Source: a virus
IMG/VR virus record: IMGVR_UViG_3300042392_001493
Location: 42,189 to 106,188 of that record
Strand: one strand, 5' to 3'
Length of the DNA: 64,000 nucleotides
The stretch's first letter is position 1; each line of letters begins with the position of its first letter. Of this stretch, positions 18,394-28,586 are shown in pieces. A program made the translations under genes and the position numbers. The notes beneath the pieces were generated by a model. The model searched no databases. It saw only the letters and a list, made by a program, of their open reading frames with translations, and had not been told where the DNA came from.

Positions 18394-18744
18394 ATGACAA
18401 CACGATTTAAAGATTTTGGAGATGGTGGAGCTCAAAACACCGATCCAATCTCATTTAAACTTCATGGTGAAGACTTCGAGTGCGTAAAAAACCTACAAGG
18501 TAATGCGCTTTTAAGTCTTGTTGCAAAAGCTGGTAGTGGAAACGCTACAGATGCAGCAGATACCATTAAAGATATCTTTTCAAGAGCTCTTCTAGCAGAA
18601 AGCTATGAAAGATTTGAAAAGCTTATTGATGATAAGGACAAGATTGTAACTGTAGAAACACTAGGCGAAATTACCGCTTGGCTAGTAGAACAGTATTCAG
18701 GCCGCCCTACGTCGGGGCCAGAGCAATCACAGAGTGGGCAGTAG
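18394..18744 (+). CDS. Tail assembly chaperone, short form (gpG-like)
   Basis: A 116-residue protein with an AAAAGGAAAA motif upstream. It lies immediately before the tape measure gene with a second frame overlapping its 3' end, the classic gpG/gpGT layout of long-tailed phages. The product is mostly helical (GNALLSLVAKAGSGNATDAA, SYERFEKLIDDKD) and ends in a hydrophilic tail rich in Ser, Gly and Gln. It should bind the tape measure during tail assembly and be absent from the mature virion. Confidence 0.72.
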   Translation: MTTRFKDFGDGGAQNTDPISFKLHGEDFECVKNLQGNALLSLVAKAGSGNATDAADTIKDIFSRALLAESYERFEKLIDDKDKIVTVETLGEITAWLVEQYSGRPTSGPEQSQSGQ

Positions 18745-19112
18745 ACCTCTGGCCTTATGTAAATGGTAAAGCCTTAACTAACGGATTAAAATTGGAGAGT
18801 ATGGATATGTCAGACATGTTAGATGTCCTTCATTACTATATGGAAACCGATTTTAATACATCGAGTGCAGAACAAGCAGAAGCTCGTGATAAAGCTAGAG
18901 GCATTATCTATAAAAGTCTATACAACAAAGATTATAGATTTAAATCTAACAGTAATACTTATTCTCAAACATCAGCAAATGGTTTTGAGGAAGATATATC
19001 TGTTTTTGATCCTGAAAAAGGACCAACGAAGTCTTATGTCCCACCGACGGACTTCAATCCAGACTCCGAAAATCCTTTCGGAGACATATTAGATGCACCA
19101 TTAGGTAGCTAG
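18394..19112 (+). CDS. Tail assembly chaperone, -1 frameshift long form (gpGT-like)
   Basis: The second frame is open from 18636 to 19112 and is -1 relative to the short form. It has no ATG or good ribosome site near its beginning. A slip at the run of four G (18714-18717) would join ...RPTSG to ARAITEWAVDLW..., giving about 239 residues. The downstream part has two helical segments (MSDMLDVLHYYMETDF, EARDKARGIIYKSLY) and an acidic Pro-rich end. A -1 frameshift product at this locus is well established for lambda-like tails. The exact slip site is inferred. Confidence 0.6.
18714..18720 (+). other. Candidate -1 frameshift site (GGGG CCA)
   Basis: In the short-form frame the codons read TCG GGG CCA. 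The P-site GGG can re-pair on the preceding G without mismatch, which moves reading into the -1 frame that runs on to 19112. It is not a full XXXYYYZ heptamer, because the A-site tRNA would mispair on GCC. I saw no better slippery heptamer between 18636 and 18744. Confidence 0.45.
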
Positions 19113-19123
19113 GAGGTGATGGC

Positions 19124-22100
19124 ATGGCAGTTGTAGGTGAAGCATCCGTAATTGTTCGTGCCGTCACCACTGGCGTAAAAAACGATATTCAACGTGCATT
19201 TGATGGTATTGATAGAGTTGGAGAACGTGCTGGTGCAGACGCTGGTGCAAGTTTTAGTAGAGGTTTTAGAAGTAAATCAAGTGGAGATATAGGTTATTTA
19301 TTTGGTAAATCTTTATCTCAAGCTGATGTAGACAGGTTTACTACGGCTAGAGAAAGATTTTTATCTCTCGCTAGAACTGGTTATATAGTAGTTACAGCCT
19401 TAACTGCTCTTGGTGGAGTTTTAGGTTCAGTAATAGGTGGTTTAGGTGTTTTAATTTCAATAACAGCCGCTGCTACTCCTGCTTTATTAGGACTTTCTGG
19501 CGCATTTTTAGCTGTTGCCGCTGGAGCTGGAGTATTAAGAGCTGCTTTTGGTGGAGTAGGCGAAGCAATAAGTGCTGGAGCTAAAATTGGATCAAATGCT
19601 GCCCAAGACGCAGACAGACTTACTGAAGCAAATTTAAGATTATCAGATGCATATTACAATTTAGATGACACAATTCGTCAAAACAATAAAAGAAAAGCAG
19701 ATGCAGTAGAAGCAGAATCAGATGCATCTATTGCAGTTGCAGATGCAGCTATTGCAGTAGAAAGAGCTGAAAGAGCTTATCAAGGTGCTGTTAGAAATAC
19801 TGAAAAAGCCCTTGAAGCAGTTACAGAAGCTCGTGAAGAAGCTAAAGAAGCAATCCAGCAACTTCGTTTTGAACTTGAAGGCGGAGTTATTTCTGAAAAG
19901 AAAGCACGTCTTGAGTTTGAAAAAGCTCGTGACTCTCTGCAACGTGTTCAAGATCTTCCACCAAATTCTCGTGCTCGCCGTGAGGCAGAACTTGCATTTG
20001 CTGAAGCAGATCTCAATCTTCGACGTGCAATTGATAAAAACAACGACTTGCGTAAATCAACAGCTAAAGCAAATCGTGAAGGTGTAGATGGCAATAAATT
20101 AGTAATTGCTGCACAAGAAAAACTTGCAGACTCTAAACAAGCAGAAAGCGATGCTCAAATAGATGCTGCACGATCAACTATTTCTTATAGAGAAGCTTTA
20201 GAAGATCTTAAAAAAGCACAAGACGCAGTAACAGCTGGTGGAGAAGTAGATCGTCAAAATCTTCGTGCTTTAGAGCTTGCTAATAGAGAAGTTGAAGCTG
20301 CAATTAAGGCTCAAGCTGCGGCTGCTAAAGGATCTGGTTTTGATGAGTATAAGGCTGCTCTAGATAAACTATCCCCAGCTGCTCAAGATTTTGTTAAGTA
20401 TATTATTAGTTTAAAAGAAGCCTTTGAAGAGCTTCGTAAAAAACTACAAGAAGCATTTTTTCCTAAGTTTACAGAAGCAGTAAAACTTCTTTACGACACA
20501 TACTTAAACCCGAACTCCCCTTCTAGCTTAGAAGGAGCTTTAGTAAGAATTGCAGGAAAACTTGGAGAGCTATCTCTTGAATTTGCAGAAGTATTTACAT
20601 CAGCTAGAAAACAAAAAGAAATAAACGATTTATTTGATTCCTTTACCCCTATTCTTGATGCTTTGGGTGGAGCATTTATTGATCTTGCTTCAGCTTTTGT
20701 AACTCTTCAAGCTGCTTTTATCCCATACACAATAGAATTTTCCCAGTTTATTGAAAAGAAAGCAGAAGCTTTTAGAAAAACTGTGGAGCTTAAAGATGCA
20801 ACTGGCGAGCTTAATGAGATATTTAAGACAGCTACAGATATAGTAAAAAAGCTAGGAGAAGGTTTTGGAAATGCTTTTAGCGCTTTTGGAACTATTATTT
20901 CTGCAACAGTTGCTCCAGGTGGAGCAGCAGATACGTTTTTACAGTGGTTTATAGATGTAACAGAGAGTTGGGAAAAAACAACTAAAGCATTAAATGAAGA
21001 AGGAAAACTTGCGCCATTCCTTACAAACTTAACCATAGGGGCTCAAGGAGTGTTAGAAGTTATTGGATTAATAGCTTTAGGGTTTTTACAAATAGCCGCT
21101 TCTCCAGGATATTTATCTTTTATTGAATCTTTAAAAAATGTAACTAGAACTTTTAATGAAGTAGGTCTTGAAATATCTAAGCCAGGTGGGGCACTTGAAT
21201 CTTTTGGCAAGTTTTTAGAAGAAATTGCAAAATTTGTTTTAATAGTTACAGAATCAGAATCTATAAATATTTTCTTTAAAACTTTAACTGGCATTTTAAA
21301 AGTTTTAAATACAGTTCTTGGGTCAGAGCTTGGACAAGCTTTCTTGTTGGTTAGTGGTAGTTTGCTTGCATTTACTGCTGCAATAAATATATCTAAAATA
21401 GCTTTTACTTTTTATGCAAACTCACTTAAAGGTGCCATGATAGGAATTATGAACGGTATTATGGCTTTACCTAGTGCAATTCCTGGAGTTAAAAGATTAA
21501 AGCAAGAAGTTGCTTTTCTAACTTATGGTGTTGGTTTTCTTAGTGCAAAATTTGTACTTATAGGAATTGCAATTGCAGCAGTTGTAGGAGTATTTATCTT
21601 AGCATATAAGAATAGTGAAAAACTAAGAGAAGCTCTTAAAGATATGTTTGAAAATGTTCTAAAGGCTTTAAAAGAAGCTTGGGACGAAATAAGTGAAGCT
21701 TTGAATGAACTTCTAGAGCCACTTGGTGGAGTTTCTGGTGTCTTTGAAAAAATAGGAGACTTTTTATCTGTAACTTTGGTTCCTCTTCTTGAGTTTATTC
21801 TTGTTGGTGCAATTAACATAGTTAAAGACGTTATTTTAGGGATTATAGGAACTATTCAAAGATGGGTAGATAGATTAATTGGATTTAAAAACGAAGTAGT
21901 AGGGTTTTACGATAAAGTTAAAGAAATATTCGGTAAAATAGGTGAGTTAAAAATTGGTGATATTTGGGCAGGAATAAAAACTAGTTTTAAATCTGCTCTT
22001 AATTGGGTAATTGAAAGATGGAATAATTTATCATTTAAACTGCCAAGTTTTGAAGGACTTAAAATTGCTGGTAAAACTGTTATTCCTGCTTTTGAAGGTC

Positions 22101-22387
22101 CAACTCTTAGACTTCCATATGTAACTCCACTGGCAGAAGGTGGAATAGTTCCAGCTACACCTGGAGGAATGCTTGCTCGTATTGGAGAGGCTGGCCGTCC
22201 AGAGCGTGTAGAGCCTCTTGACCCAGATGGTTTATCAAAACGTGATAAGGCAATGATTGAAATGATTGCTGGAGAGTCACGAGGAATTCAAATAACAGTT
22301 AATCCATCTCCAGGAATGGATGAACGTGAACTTGCTTCTCTTGTCTCCCGTCAACTTGCTTTCCAACTTCGTAAAGGTGCTGCATAA
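19124..22387 (+). CDS. Tape measure protein
   Basis: A 1087-residue protein with a strong GGAGGTGA ribosome site. It opens with an Ala/Gly-rich helical segment. Hydrophobic stretches lie at about 85-146, 736-759 and 809-828, and a long Ala/Glu/Lys coiled coil spans roughly 190-400. The C-terminal segment (GGIVPATPGGMLARIGEAG, then DERELASLVSRQ) is typical of siphophage tape measures. Its length sets tail length: at about 0.15 nm per residue, a tail near 160 nm is expected. The membrane-like stretches may form the channel for DNA passage. The chaperone pair precedes it, and Dit follows with a one-base overlap. Confidence 0.9.
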   Translation: MAVVGEASVIVRAVTTGVKNDIQRAFDGIDRVGERAGADAGASFSRGFRSKSSGDIGYLFGKSLSQADVDRFTTARERFLSLARTGYIVVTALTALGGVLGSVIGGLGVLISITAAATPALLGLSGAFLAVAAGAGVLRAAFGGVGEAISAGAKIGSNAAQDADRLTEANLRLSDAYYNLDDTIRQNNKRKADAVEAESDASIAVADAAIAVERAERAYQGAVRNTEKALEAVTEAREEAKEAIQQLRFELEGGVISEKKARLEFEKARDSLQRVQDLPPNSRARREAELAFAEADLNLRRAIDKNNDLRKSTAKANREGVDGNKLVIAAQEKLADSKQAESDAQIDAARSTISYREALEDLKKAQDAVTAGGEVDRQNLRALELANREVEAAIKAQAAAAKGSGFDEYKAALDKLSPAAQDFVKYIISLKEAFEELRKKLQEAFFPKFTEAVKLLYDTYLNPNSPSSLEGALVRIAGKLGELSLEFAEVFTSARKQKEINDLFDSFTPILDALGGAFIDLASAFVTLQAAFIPYTIEFSQFIEKKAEAFRKTVELKDATGELNEIFKTATDIVKKLGEGFGNAFSAFGTIISATVAPGGAADTFLQWFIDVTESWEKTTKALNEEGKLAPFLTNLTIGAQGVLEVIGLIALGFLQIAASPGYLSFIESLKNVTRTFNEVGLEISKPGGALESFGKFLEEIAKFVLIVTESESINIFFKTLTGILKVLNTVLGSELGQAFLLVSGSLLAFTAAINISKIAFTFYANSLKGAMIGIMNGIMALPSAIPGVKRLKQEVAFLTYGVGFLSAKFVLIGIAIAAVVGVFILAYKNSEKLREALKDMFENVLKALKEAWDEISEALNELLEPLGGVSGVFEKIGDFLSVTLVPLLEFILVGAINIVKDVILGIIGTIQRWVDRLIGFKNEVVGFYDKVKEIFGKIGELKIGDIWAGIKTSFKSALNWVIERWNNLSFKLPSFEGLKIAGKTVIPAFEGPTLRLPYVTPLAEGGIVPATPGGMLARIGEAGRPERVEPLDPDGLSKRDKAMIEMIAGESRGIQITVNPSPGMDERELASLVSRQLAFQLRKGAA

Positions 22388-25008
22388 TGGCTGAAGTATT
22401 TAATCAAAGAGAAGAAAACAGCATTGTAGATCGTTCTTTAACGCCTCTTCCACAGCCGCATTTAACTGGAATGAAGCTACAAGGCGATATTGCCTTGGGA
22501 GAATTTCTTTTTAACACTATTGATGAGTATGGTGTTGTTTGGGTAATTACAGAAATTGATGGATGGTGGCAACATCCAGAGCCAGATATGCCAGATATTC
22601 CTCGTGGTTTTGGTGACGGTTCCTACGACATTAAAGGTCGCTACCAAGCAAGAATTTTGACTCTTAGTGGAAGCTTTTTAACTCCTGACCCATCTTTAGT
22701 AGAAGCAGCTCGTGACCGTCTCATTGACGCAACAAACCTTGTATATCGTGGTGCTTGGCTTAAAACAGGTATTGAATCTGACAACAAACGTTCTTCATTT
22801 GTACGTCTAAGTGGTGGTCCAAGCATTCAAACAACTACTGCACGAGGCAGAACAGATTTTTCAATTGGTCTAAAAGCAGCTGACCCAATTAAGTATGCGT
22901 GGAATGACTCGGATCCAGACGGCTATGAAAGAATTGAAATACCAGCGGTCAATAGAACTACTGGTGCTACAGGAATTGAAACTATTACTAATATTGGAAA
23001 TGTAGAAGTTCCAGTTAATTTTGAAATTTCTGGTCCTATTATTGGACCTGCTCGAATATACAACAGAACTACAGACAAGCTGCTTTATATTGTTTCAGGA
23101 CTTAGAGGACGTTTAACTTCTTCAATTGTTAATAAACAGTTAGATTTTAATGAAGATACCTTGGAAGATATTGTTACTTTAACTACTACAACAGCTCACG
23201 GTCTTTTACAAGGAGATACAGTAGAAATTAGCGGTCTTGCAGAATCTGACCTTAATGGCGAATTTTTTATTACAGAAGTTCCTACATCTACAACATTTAA
23301 ATACAGTCTTTTTCCTTTAAACAGAGCTATCACAAAAACTGTTGTAGCAAAAAAGTTAGTAAATAATGTTGCTACAGTGTTTACAAAAGAAGCTCACGGG
23401 TTTGTTGGCGGTAACACTGTTTTCTTAAAAGACATAGATTCTGTTTTTAGTGGTAGCTACACAATTACTAGTGCAACAGCCACAACTTTTACATTTGCAA
23501 AAGATAGAAGCACATCTAGAACTGTAACTGGAGCTGTTTTAATTTCTAACATTGCAACTCTTACCACTAGCGAAGCACATGGATTTGTTGAAGGTGAAGA
23601 GGTAACTATTGCTGGACTAGATCAAAACTACAACGGAGCTTTTAGAATTATATCTATCCCATCAACCACGACTTTTAGTTACTCTAAAACAAGAACAGAT
23701 GCTAGAGCTATTTCTTCACGTTCAATGGCTAATGATGTTGCCACTATTACAATGAGTTCTACACACGGATTTTCTGTTAACGAAGTTGTTGCTGTATCTG
23801 GCATGGAAAGAACTGCTAATCAAGTTGCCCTTGACTTTGAAAATCCATTTAATGGAACTTTTATAATTAAATCTCTTCCAACTACTTCATCTTTTACTTA
23901 TGATGTACCTAGACTTTACTCTTCTTCTATAACAACAACTTCTAGATCTTCAAATCAAGCTTCTATTACAGTAGCTGAAAGCATTCAAGCTAGCGTTGGA
24001 GATACTATAGTTATTGAAGATGTAGCTAACACTTCATACAATGGGACATTTACTGTTACTGCGGTTTTAAGCAGCACAACGTATGCTTTTGCTTCTGTTG
24101 GGGCTAATGAAGCTCCTATTGGGGTTACAACTGGAAAAGTTACTTTGCTTTCTATTAGACCTTTTTCTGCTGTAGTAGCTGCTGGTGTTTTTGATATTAT
24201 TTTTGGTGGAACTCATAGCTTTATTGTTGGAGAAAGCGTTACAATTTCTGGTTTGGGAGCTGCATATAATGGAACTTATACTGTTTTAGATACTCCACAA
24301 TTTAACGTAATCCGTCTTGATGGCACAGGAAAACCTGCAATTGATGCGAGCATAGTTACACCTCCTATTTCAATTAGGGCTAGGACTGGAAACACTGTAA
24401 CAATTACTACATCTGTTTCTCATAATTTAGTTAATGGTCAGTATGTAAGAGTAAATGGTCTTGATGCTGTTTTAAATGGAATTTGGATTGCAACAGTTAC
24501 AGGGGCAAACACATTTACCTATACAACTCCCAGCTCTGGAACTATTGACCCTGCAGCACCTAGTGGCACTGCATCTATTTCAGGAGCTTTAGTAAGACGT
24601 TCTAGATCTGTTCCAAACACTAATGATGTTGGCGAAGCTAGAGTAAGTGGGGGACTTCCGTTTGCTGCATATGCTAGTGGAACTGCAAATATTAATGGAA
24701 ATATTGTTAATGGAGATGGAAGTGAAGTAGAGGCTTCTGGCATTGCAGTTAAAAAAGCTAATATACCTTTTACTCCAGGTTTAAGTGGTGCACTAGTAGA
24801 CTTTGGCCCAGACATTTTAGAGGTAGACACTCTTACAAGAGATGTTGCTTTAAATGGCAACTATGAAGGTGCTAGAGCAAAGCTCGATGTACTTACTGAT
24901 TTTTTCTTTCTACAACCTGGAGATAATGAGATAGAGTTTGCCGATGATAAAAACTCTGTAAGTACTGGACTGCTTAAGGTATTTTATAGGTCTGGTTGGC
25001 TAGGTTAA
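22387..25008 (+). CDS. Distal tail protein (Dit-like) with a chain of beta-modules
   Basis: An 873-residue protein whose ATG overlaps the tape measure stop. Residues 1-200 match the siphovirus distal tail protein pattern (DIKGRYQARILTLSGSF, ARDRLIDATNLVYRGAW, GRTDFSIGLKAADPIKYAW), which forms the hexameric ring at the tail tip. From about 250 to 730 it carries at least seven copies of a 55-65-residue beta-module, for example AHGFVEGEEVTIAGL then YNGAFRIISIPSTTTF. The end (from about 800) returns to a Dit-like galectin-type C-terminus (GDNEIEFADDKNSVSTG). Ordinary Dit proteins are 250-500 residues, so the modules are a large insertion, probably exposed and possibly adhesive. Confidence 0.78.
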   Translation: MAEVFNQREENSIVDRSLTPLPQPHLTGMKLQGDIALGEFLFNTIDEYGVVWVITEIDGWWQHPEPDMPDIPRGFGDGSYDIKGRYQARILTLSGSFLTPDPSLVEAARDRLIDATNLVYRGAWLKTGIESDNKRSSFVRLSGGPSIQTTTARGRTDFSIGLKAADPIKYAWNDSDPDGYERIEIPAVNRTTGATGIETITNIGNVEVPVNFEISGPIIGPARIYNRTTDKLLYIVSGLRGRLTSSIVNKQLDFNEDTLEDIVTLTTTTAHGLLQGDTVEISGLAESDLNGEFFITEVPTSTTFKYSLFPLNRAITKTVVAKKLVNNVATVFTKEAHGFVGGNTVFLKDIDSVFSGSYTITSATATTFTFAKDRSTSRTVTGAVLISNIATLTTSEAHGFVEGEEVTIAGLDQNYNGAFRIISIPSTTTFSYSKTRTDARAISSRSMANDVATITMSSTHGFSVNEVVAVSGMERTANQVALDFENPFNGTFIIKSLPTTSSFTYDVPRLYSSSITTTSRSSNQASITVAESIQASVGDTIVIEDVANTSYNGTFTVTAVLSSTTYAFASVGANEAPIGVTTGKVTLLSIRPFSAVVAAGVFDIIFGGTHSFIVGESVTISGLGAAYNGTYTVLDTPQFNVIRLDGTGKPAIDASIVTPPISIRARTGNTVTITTSVSHNLVNGQYVRVNGLDAVLNGIWIATVTGANTFTYTTPSSGTIDPAAPSGTASISGALVRRSRSVPNTNDVGEARVSGGLPFAAYASGTANINGNIVNGDGSEVEASGIAVKKANIPFTPGLSGALVDFGPDILEVDTLTRDVALNGNYEGARAKLDVLTDFFFLQPGDNEIEFADDKNSVSTGLLKVFYRSGWLG

Positions 25009-25020
25009 AAAAGGATAAAA

Positions 25021-27084
25021 ATGACATCAATCGACACGACACTGACAGATGTAAATTATAGGTATTTCTTAACTGACCTCGTTTCTAATGAGGTTTTAGC
25101 AGAAGTTCCTTTTTCTGGTGTTAGCTACGAAAGACAGCTTCGTAAAGCTGGATCTTTTTCTGGAACTATTCCTGTAATTGCTTCTACTAGTAAATTAAAC
25201 CTTTACGAGTCAACTATGCCTGGTCGTACAGGCTTATATGTTATGCGTAATGATGTTTGCGTATGGGGTGGAATAGTTTGGGCAAGAAGTTATAATGAAA
25301 GTAGCAAAACTCTTTCTGTTGATGCTTCTGAATTTATTAGCTACTTTTATCATAGACACATCTGGCAAACTCTTGTTTATGGGTCAGAGTTTATTGGAGT
25401 TTCTTCTTTTTCTGTGACAGATGGAACAGCCACAATCGTTACAGAAGAAGCTCACGGATTTAAGCAAAACAACTTTGTAAAAGTAACTTTTACAAACCCT
25501 TCCGTAGACGGAACGCATAAAATTGTATCTGTACCATCTCCTACAAGCTTTACCTATGTTGTAGCAGCACCTAACGTTGGGTCTACTTTAATTACTAGCG
25601 GTGCTGTAAGAAAACTTATAGACACCTACGATTTTGTTAGAGACCTTCTTTTTCAAGTTGCTACAGACATTTCAGTTACTACCGATGCACGTCCAGGTTT
25701 TTTTGCTAATGATGTAATAGAGCCTGGTAATACTATAGAAGTCTCTGTCGTCTCTAAGAAAAGAGATGAGGGAAGAGTAATTTTAAAAACTTTAGAAGAT
25801 CACGAATTAGTTCCTGGACAAGAGTTTGAGCTTGTTGAAGTAGATACCAGCTTTAATGGGTATCACACGGTGGTAGAGGTTCCAGACACTAAAACGGTTG
25901 TATTTGAGGACAGAGGCGCAAATATAGCTTTAACTACCTTGCCGGGTGTAAGAAGTTTTTACATAACAAATAAAGCTCTTACTAACAACGTAGCAACAGT
26001 TACTACTCACATCCCTCACGGTGTTGGCATTGGTCAAAGAATAACTTTGTCTGGAGTAGATTCTTTTTTTAGTGAAAGATTAGATGAAAATTTTGATGGA
26101 AACTTTACTATTACAGCTACTACTTCTAACACTATTAGTTACGATCTACCTAACGTTAGAAATATACCCTCTACTACAGTATCTGGAGGGTTGCTGACCA
26201 CAGGAAGTAAATTAGTCTATGGGACTTATGGACCGTATTCTTCTAACTCTGATATAGGAATAGTTGTAGGAACAAACGAAACTAGCAATCTTTATCAAGA
26301 TACTCAATATCTACGAGGCTACGAACTTAAGAGCGTTGGAGAGATTTTAGAGGACTACTCAAATGATATTAACGGCTTCGAGTACCGAATTGATTGCGAC
26401 TATGATTTTACTACAGCATCATTTACAAGAACTTTTGTTCTCCTTAATATTGAAAACCCTAACCCTTTAGAAGATACCTCTAGAGATTTAACAGATGCAG
26501 AACGTCTTGGGTTTAATCAAGTTGTATTTGAATATCCAGGTAGCATTTCTACTTTTACAGTAGAAGAGAGTGCAGAAGATTCTGCAACTCGTTTCTTTGT
26601 AGAAGGAAATATTTCTGACTTATCCGATGCAGCTAGTCAGCCATACGCTGCTGCTGCTGATATTTCATTACTTAATAATCCTTTTGGTAGAAGCTGGCCT
26701 CTACTAGATTTAGTTGAGGTAGTAAATAACACAGGGGATGAAGAAGTTTTATATGAATACGCTAAAGAGTATCTTTACGAGTCAAAGCCTCCTATTGGAG
26801 AGTTTAAATTAACTGTGAATGGATCTTTAACTCCTGTAATTGGAAGCTACGCTCCAGGAGATTGGTGCTCATTAATCATTGACGACCCATTTGTTTTAGC
26901 TCGTCTTGCAGATGATCAAGAACCAAGAGATGACATTATTGTTAGAAAGATTGCAGCATATAAAGTTTCAGTTCCAGACAATCCTGCTTTTCCAGAGACT
27001 GTAGATCTAGAACTTATTACAGATTGGAAAGTAGATAGAGCTGGAGAAGAAGCTGGTCTTACTAGAAATATAGAAGGAGACTAA
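25021..27084 (+). CDS. Tail hub / minor tail protein (ReqiPepy6 Gp37-like)
   Basis: A 687-residue protein with AAAGGA upstream. The first 120 residues (VPFSGVSYERQLRKAGSFSG, GLYVMRNDVCVWGGIVWARS, LSVDASEFISYFYHR) and the last 300 (DINGFEYRIDCDYDF, PFGRSWPLLDLVEV, GSYAPGDWCSLIIDDPF) fit the Gp37-like minor tail protein of actinophages, the hub or Tal equivalent below Dit. Residues roughly 130-390 are an insertion of three beta-modules of the same family as in Dit (EEAHGFKQNNFVKVTF; DHELVPGQEFELVEV; PHGVGIGQRITLSGV). No peptidase motif was seen. Confidence 0.72.
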   Translation: MTSIDTTLTDVNYRYFLTDLVSNEVLAEVPFSGVSYERQLRKAGSFSGTIPVIASTSKLNLYESTMPGRTGLYVMRNDVCVWGGIVWARSYNESSKTLSVDASEFISYFYHRHIWQTLVYGSEFIGVSSFSVTDGTATIVTEEAHGFKQNNFVKVTFTNPSVDGTHKIVSVPSPTSFTYVVAAPNVGSTLITSGAVRKLIDTYDFVRDLLFQVATDISVTTDARPGFFANDVIEPGNTIEVSVVSKKRDEGRVILKTLEDHELVPGQEFELVEVDTSFNGYHTVVEVPDTKTVVFEDRGANIALTTLPGVRSFYITNKALTNNVATVTTHIPHGVGIGQRITLSGVDSFFSERLDENFDGNFTITATTSNTISYDLPNVRNIPSTTVSGGLLTTGSKLVYGTYGPYSSNSDIGIVVGTNETSNLYQDTQYLRGYELKSVGEILEDYSNDINGFEYRIDCDYDFTTASFTRTFVLLNIENPNPLEDTSRDLTDAERLGFNQVVFEYPGSISTFTVEESAEDSATRFFVEGNISDLSDAASQPYAAAADISLLNNPFGRSWPLLDLVEVVNNTGDEEVLYEYAKEYLYESKPPIGEFKLTVNGSLTPVIGSYAPGDWCSLIIDDPFVLARLADDQEPRDDIIVRKIAAYKVSVPDNPAFPETVDLELITDWKVDRAGEEAGLTRNIEGD

Positions 27085-27086
27085 CT

Positions 27087-28586
27087 GTGGCAACCCGTCG
27101 TAGATCCCGCAGAAAGACTATTTCTGGAAATCTTACAGATATTCAAAAAAGAGTTAGATATCTAGAAACACGACCATCTGCTACTCGCCTTGCTTCTAAA
27201 GCTGTATCGACTCGAAACTTAGCTCTTCGTGCTGTAGAAGAAAATATCGTTGCCGACAATGCCATTGTAAGACGATCTATTGCAGCCTCAGCAGTTGGTA
27301 CTGCACAAATAGAACAAGACTCCATCACAAATTCGCTTCTTGCTACTAACTCAGTAAATGCTGATTCAATTGCCTCTGGTGCTGTTGAAACGATAGCTCT
27401 TGCAGATAATGCTGTAATTAATTCAAAAATTGCTACAGATGCTGTAAATGCCGATTCTATAGCTGCAGGTGCCGTAGGTAATTCAGAGCTTGCTGGCGGT
27501 ATAACAGATGACAAAATATCTGGAATGTCTTCTTCAAAATTAATTGGACAAGTACAAGATAGCCAAATTAGTTCTCTATCTGCATCTAAAGTTTCAGGAA
27601 CTCTTTCTACCGCTAACATTCCAAATTTAGATACTTCCAAAATAACTTCTGGCGTCTTTGATGTCGCAAGAATTCCAGCAATTACAGCTGATAGAGTTCC
27701 AAGCTTAGATGCTTCTAAAATAACAACTGGTATATTTAGTCTTGCAAGAATTCCGAACTTAGATGCTTCTAAAGTTATAAGTGGTACCTTTGGTGCAGCT
27801 CGTATTCCAGGTTTAGATGCTTCTAAATTTATAAGTGGAATTGTAGACCTTGCAAGACTTCCACAGCTTCCAGAAAGTAAAATAGCACCAAATGCTATTT
27901 CTAATACTAAAATACAAGATGGATCTATAACTTCAGCAAAGATAGCTAGTTCAGCTTTTGCATCAATTGTTTCTAGTGGATTAGTAGTTAATACTCCTTT
28001 AAATAAAACAGGAGCCACTGTTTTTGTTAATACTGGACCTGGCGCAACTCAAGTTGCTATAGGTAACCATGTTCATGGTCAAGGCGGTTACTCTAATGCT
28101 AGTGCCACTGGAGTTGCTCAGCACACTCACCCTGTTTCTATTTCTTCTAGCGTAGGTGGTGGTGGCCACAGTGGCCACTCGGGAGGTAATACTGGAGCGC
28201 ATTCACACACAGTTACAGTTTCAGGAACTACCCAATTCAATAGCTCCACATTAAAACTAAAAAAAGAAATTTCAAATTACGAAATTGAAGATGTAAAGAA
28301 AATACTAAATCTTAAACTTAAAAGATATAAATATAAAAATCAAGTAAGACATTTACAAGACAGCATTAATCGGGAATGGATGTATGGCTATATAGCTGAA
28401 GAGGTTCTTGAGACTGGCATTGAAGAAATTGTTGGATATGATGAAAATAAAGAGCCTAACAGTCTTAACTACGGACTTTTATCAACTCTTGTTTTAGAGT
28501 TAGTTAAAGAGCAGCAAAAAGAAATAGATTCTTTAAAAGAAGAGTTACGACAATTAGAAGAGCTTGAGCATGGCAACCCGTCGTAG
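27087..28586 (+). CDS. Tail fiber with S74 intramolecular chaperone, copy 1
   Basis: A 499-residue protein starting at GTG, 3 bases after the hub gene. It has a basic N-terminus (MATRRRSRRK) and a coiled segment (LTDIQKRVRYLETRPSA). A long run of repeats follows of the type LDASKITSGVFDVARIP, which form beta-helical trimeric shafts in other fibers. Next comes a Gly/His-rich stretch (GNHVHGQGGYS, HTHPVS, GGGHSGHSGG), which may bind metal along the trimer axis. The C-terminal 110 residues are a peptidase S74-type domain. Ser387 and the lysine five residues on (STLKLKKEI) match the Ser/Lys autocleavage dyad, followed by WMYGYIAEEV and LNYGLLSTLVLELVKEQQ. The domain should trimerise the fiber and then cut itself off. 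Confidence 0.82.
   Translation: MATRRRSRRKTISGNLTDIQKRVRYLETRPSATRLASKAVSTRNLALRAVEENIVADNAIVRRSIAASAVGTAQIEQDSITNSLLATNSVNADSIASGAVETIALADNAVINSKIATDAVNADSIAAGAVGNSELAGGITDDKISGMSSSKLIGQVQDSQISSLSASKVSGTLSTANIPNLDTSKITSGVFDVARIPAITADRVPSLDASKITTGIFSLARIPNLDASKVISGTFGAARIPGLDASKFISGIVDLARLPQLPESKIAPNAISNTKIQDGSITSAKIASSAFASIVSSGLVVNTPLNKTGATVFVNTGPGATQVAIGNHVHGQGGYSNASATGVAQHTHPVSISSSVGGGGHSGHSGGNTGAHSHTVTVSGTTQFNSSTLKLKKEISNYEIEDVKKILNLKLKRYKYKNQVRHLQDSINREWMYGYIAEEVLETGIEEIVGYDENKEPNSLNYGLLSTLVLELVKEQQKEIDSLKEELRQLEELEHGNPS
27088..27181 (+). repeat. 94-bp direct repeat, left copy (right copy 28571-28664)
   Basis: These 94 bases are identical to 28571-28664 and encode the shared N-terminus of the two fibers. 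A second identical 80-base block (27513-27592 and 28996-29075) has the same 1483-base offset. The two genes are therefore collinear tandem copies over at least their first 500 bases. The second gene starts inside the last codons of the first. Confidence 0.95.

Noticed and set aside
27143-28018. Long open frame on the minus strand opposite the first fiber gene
   Set aside because: It is a shadow of the repetitive plus-strand fiber sequence: no ribosome site, biased composition, and a matching shadow under the duplicated copy.
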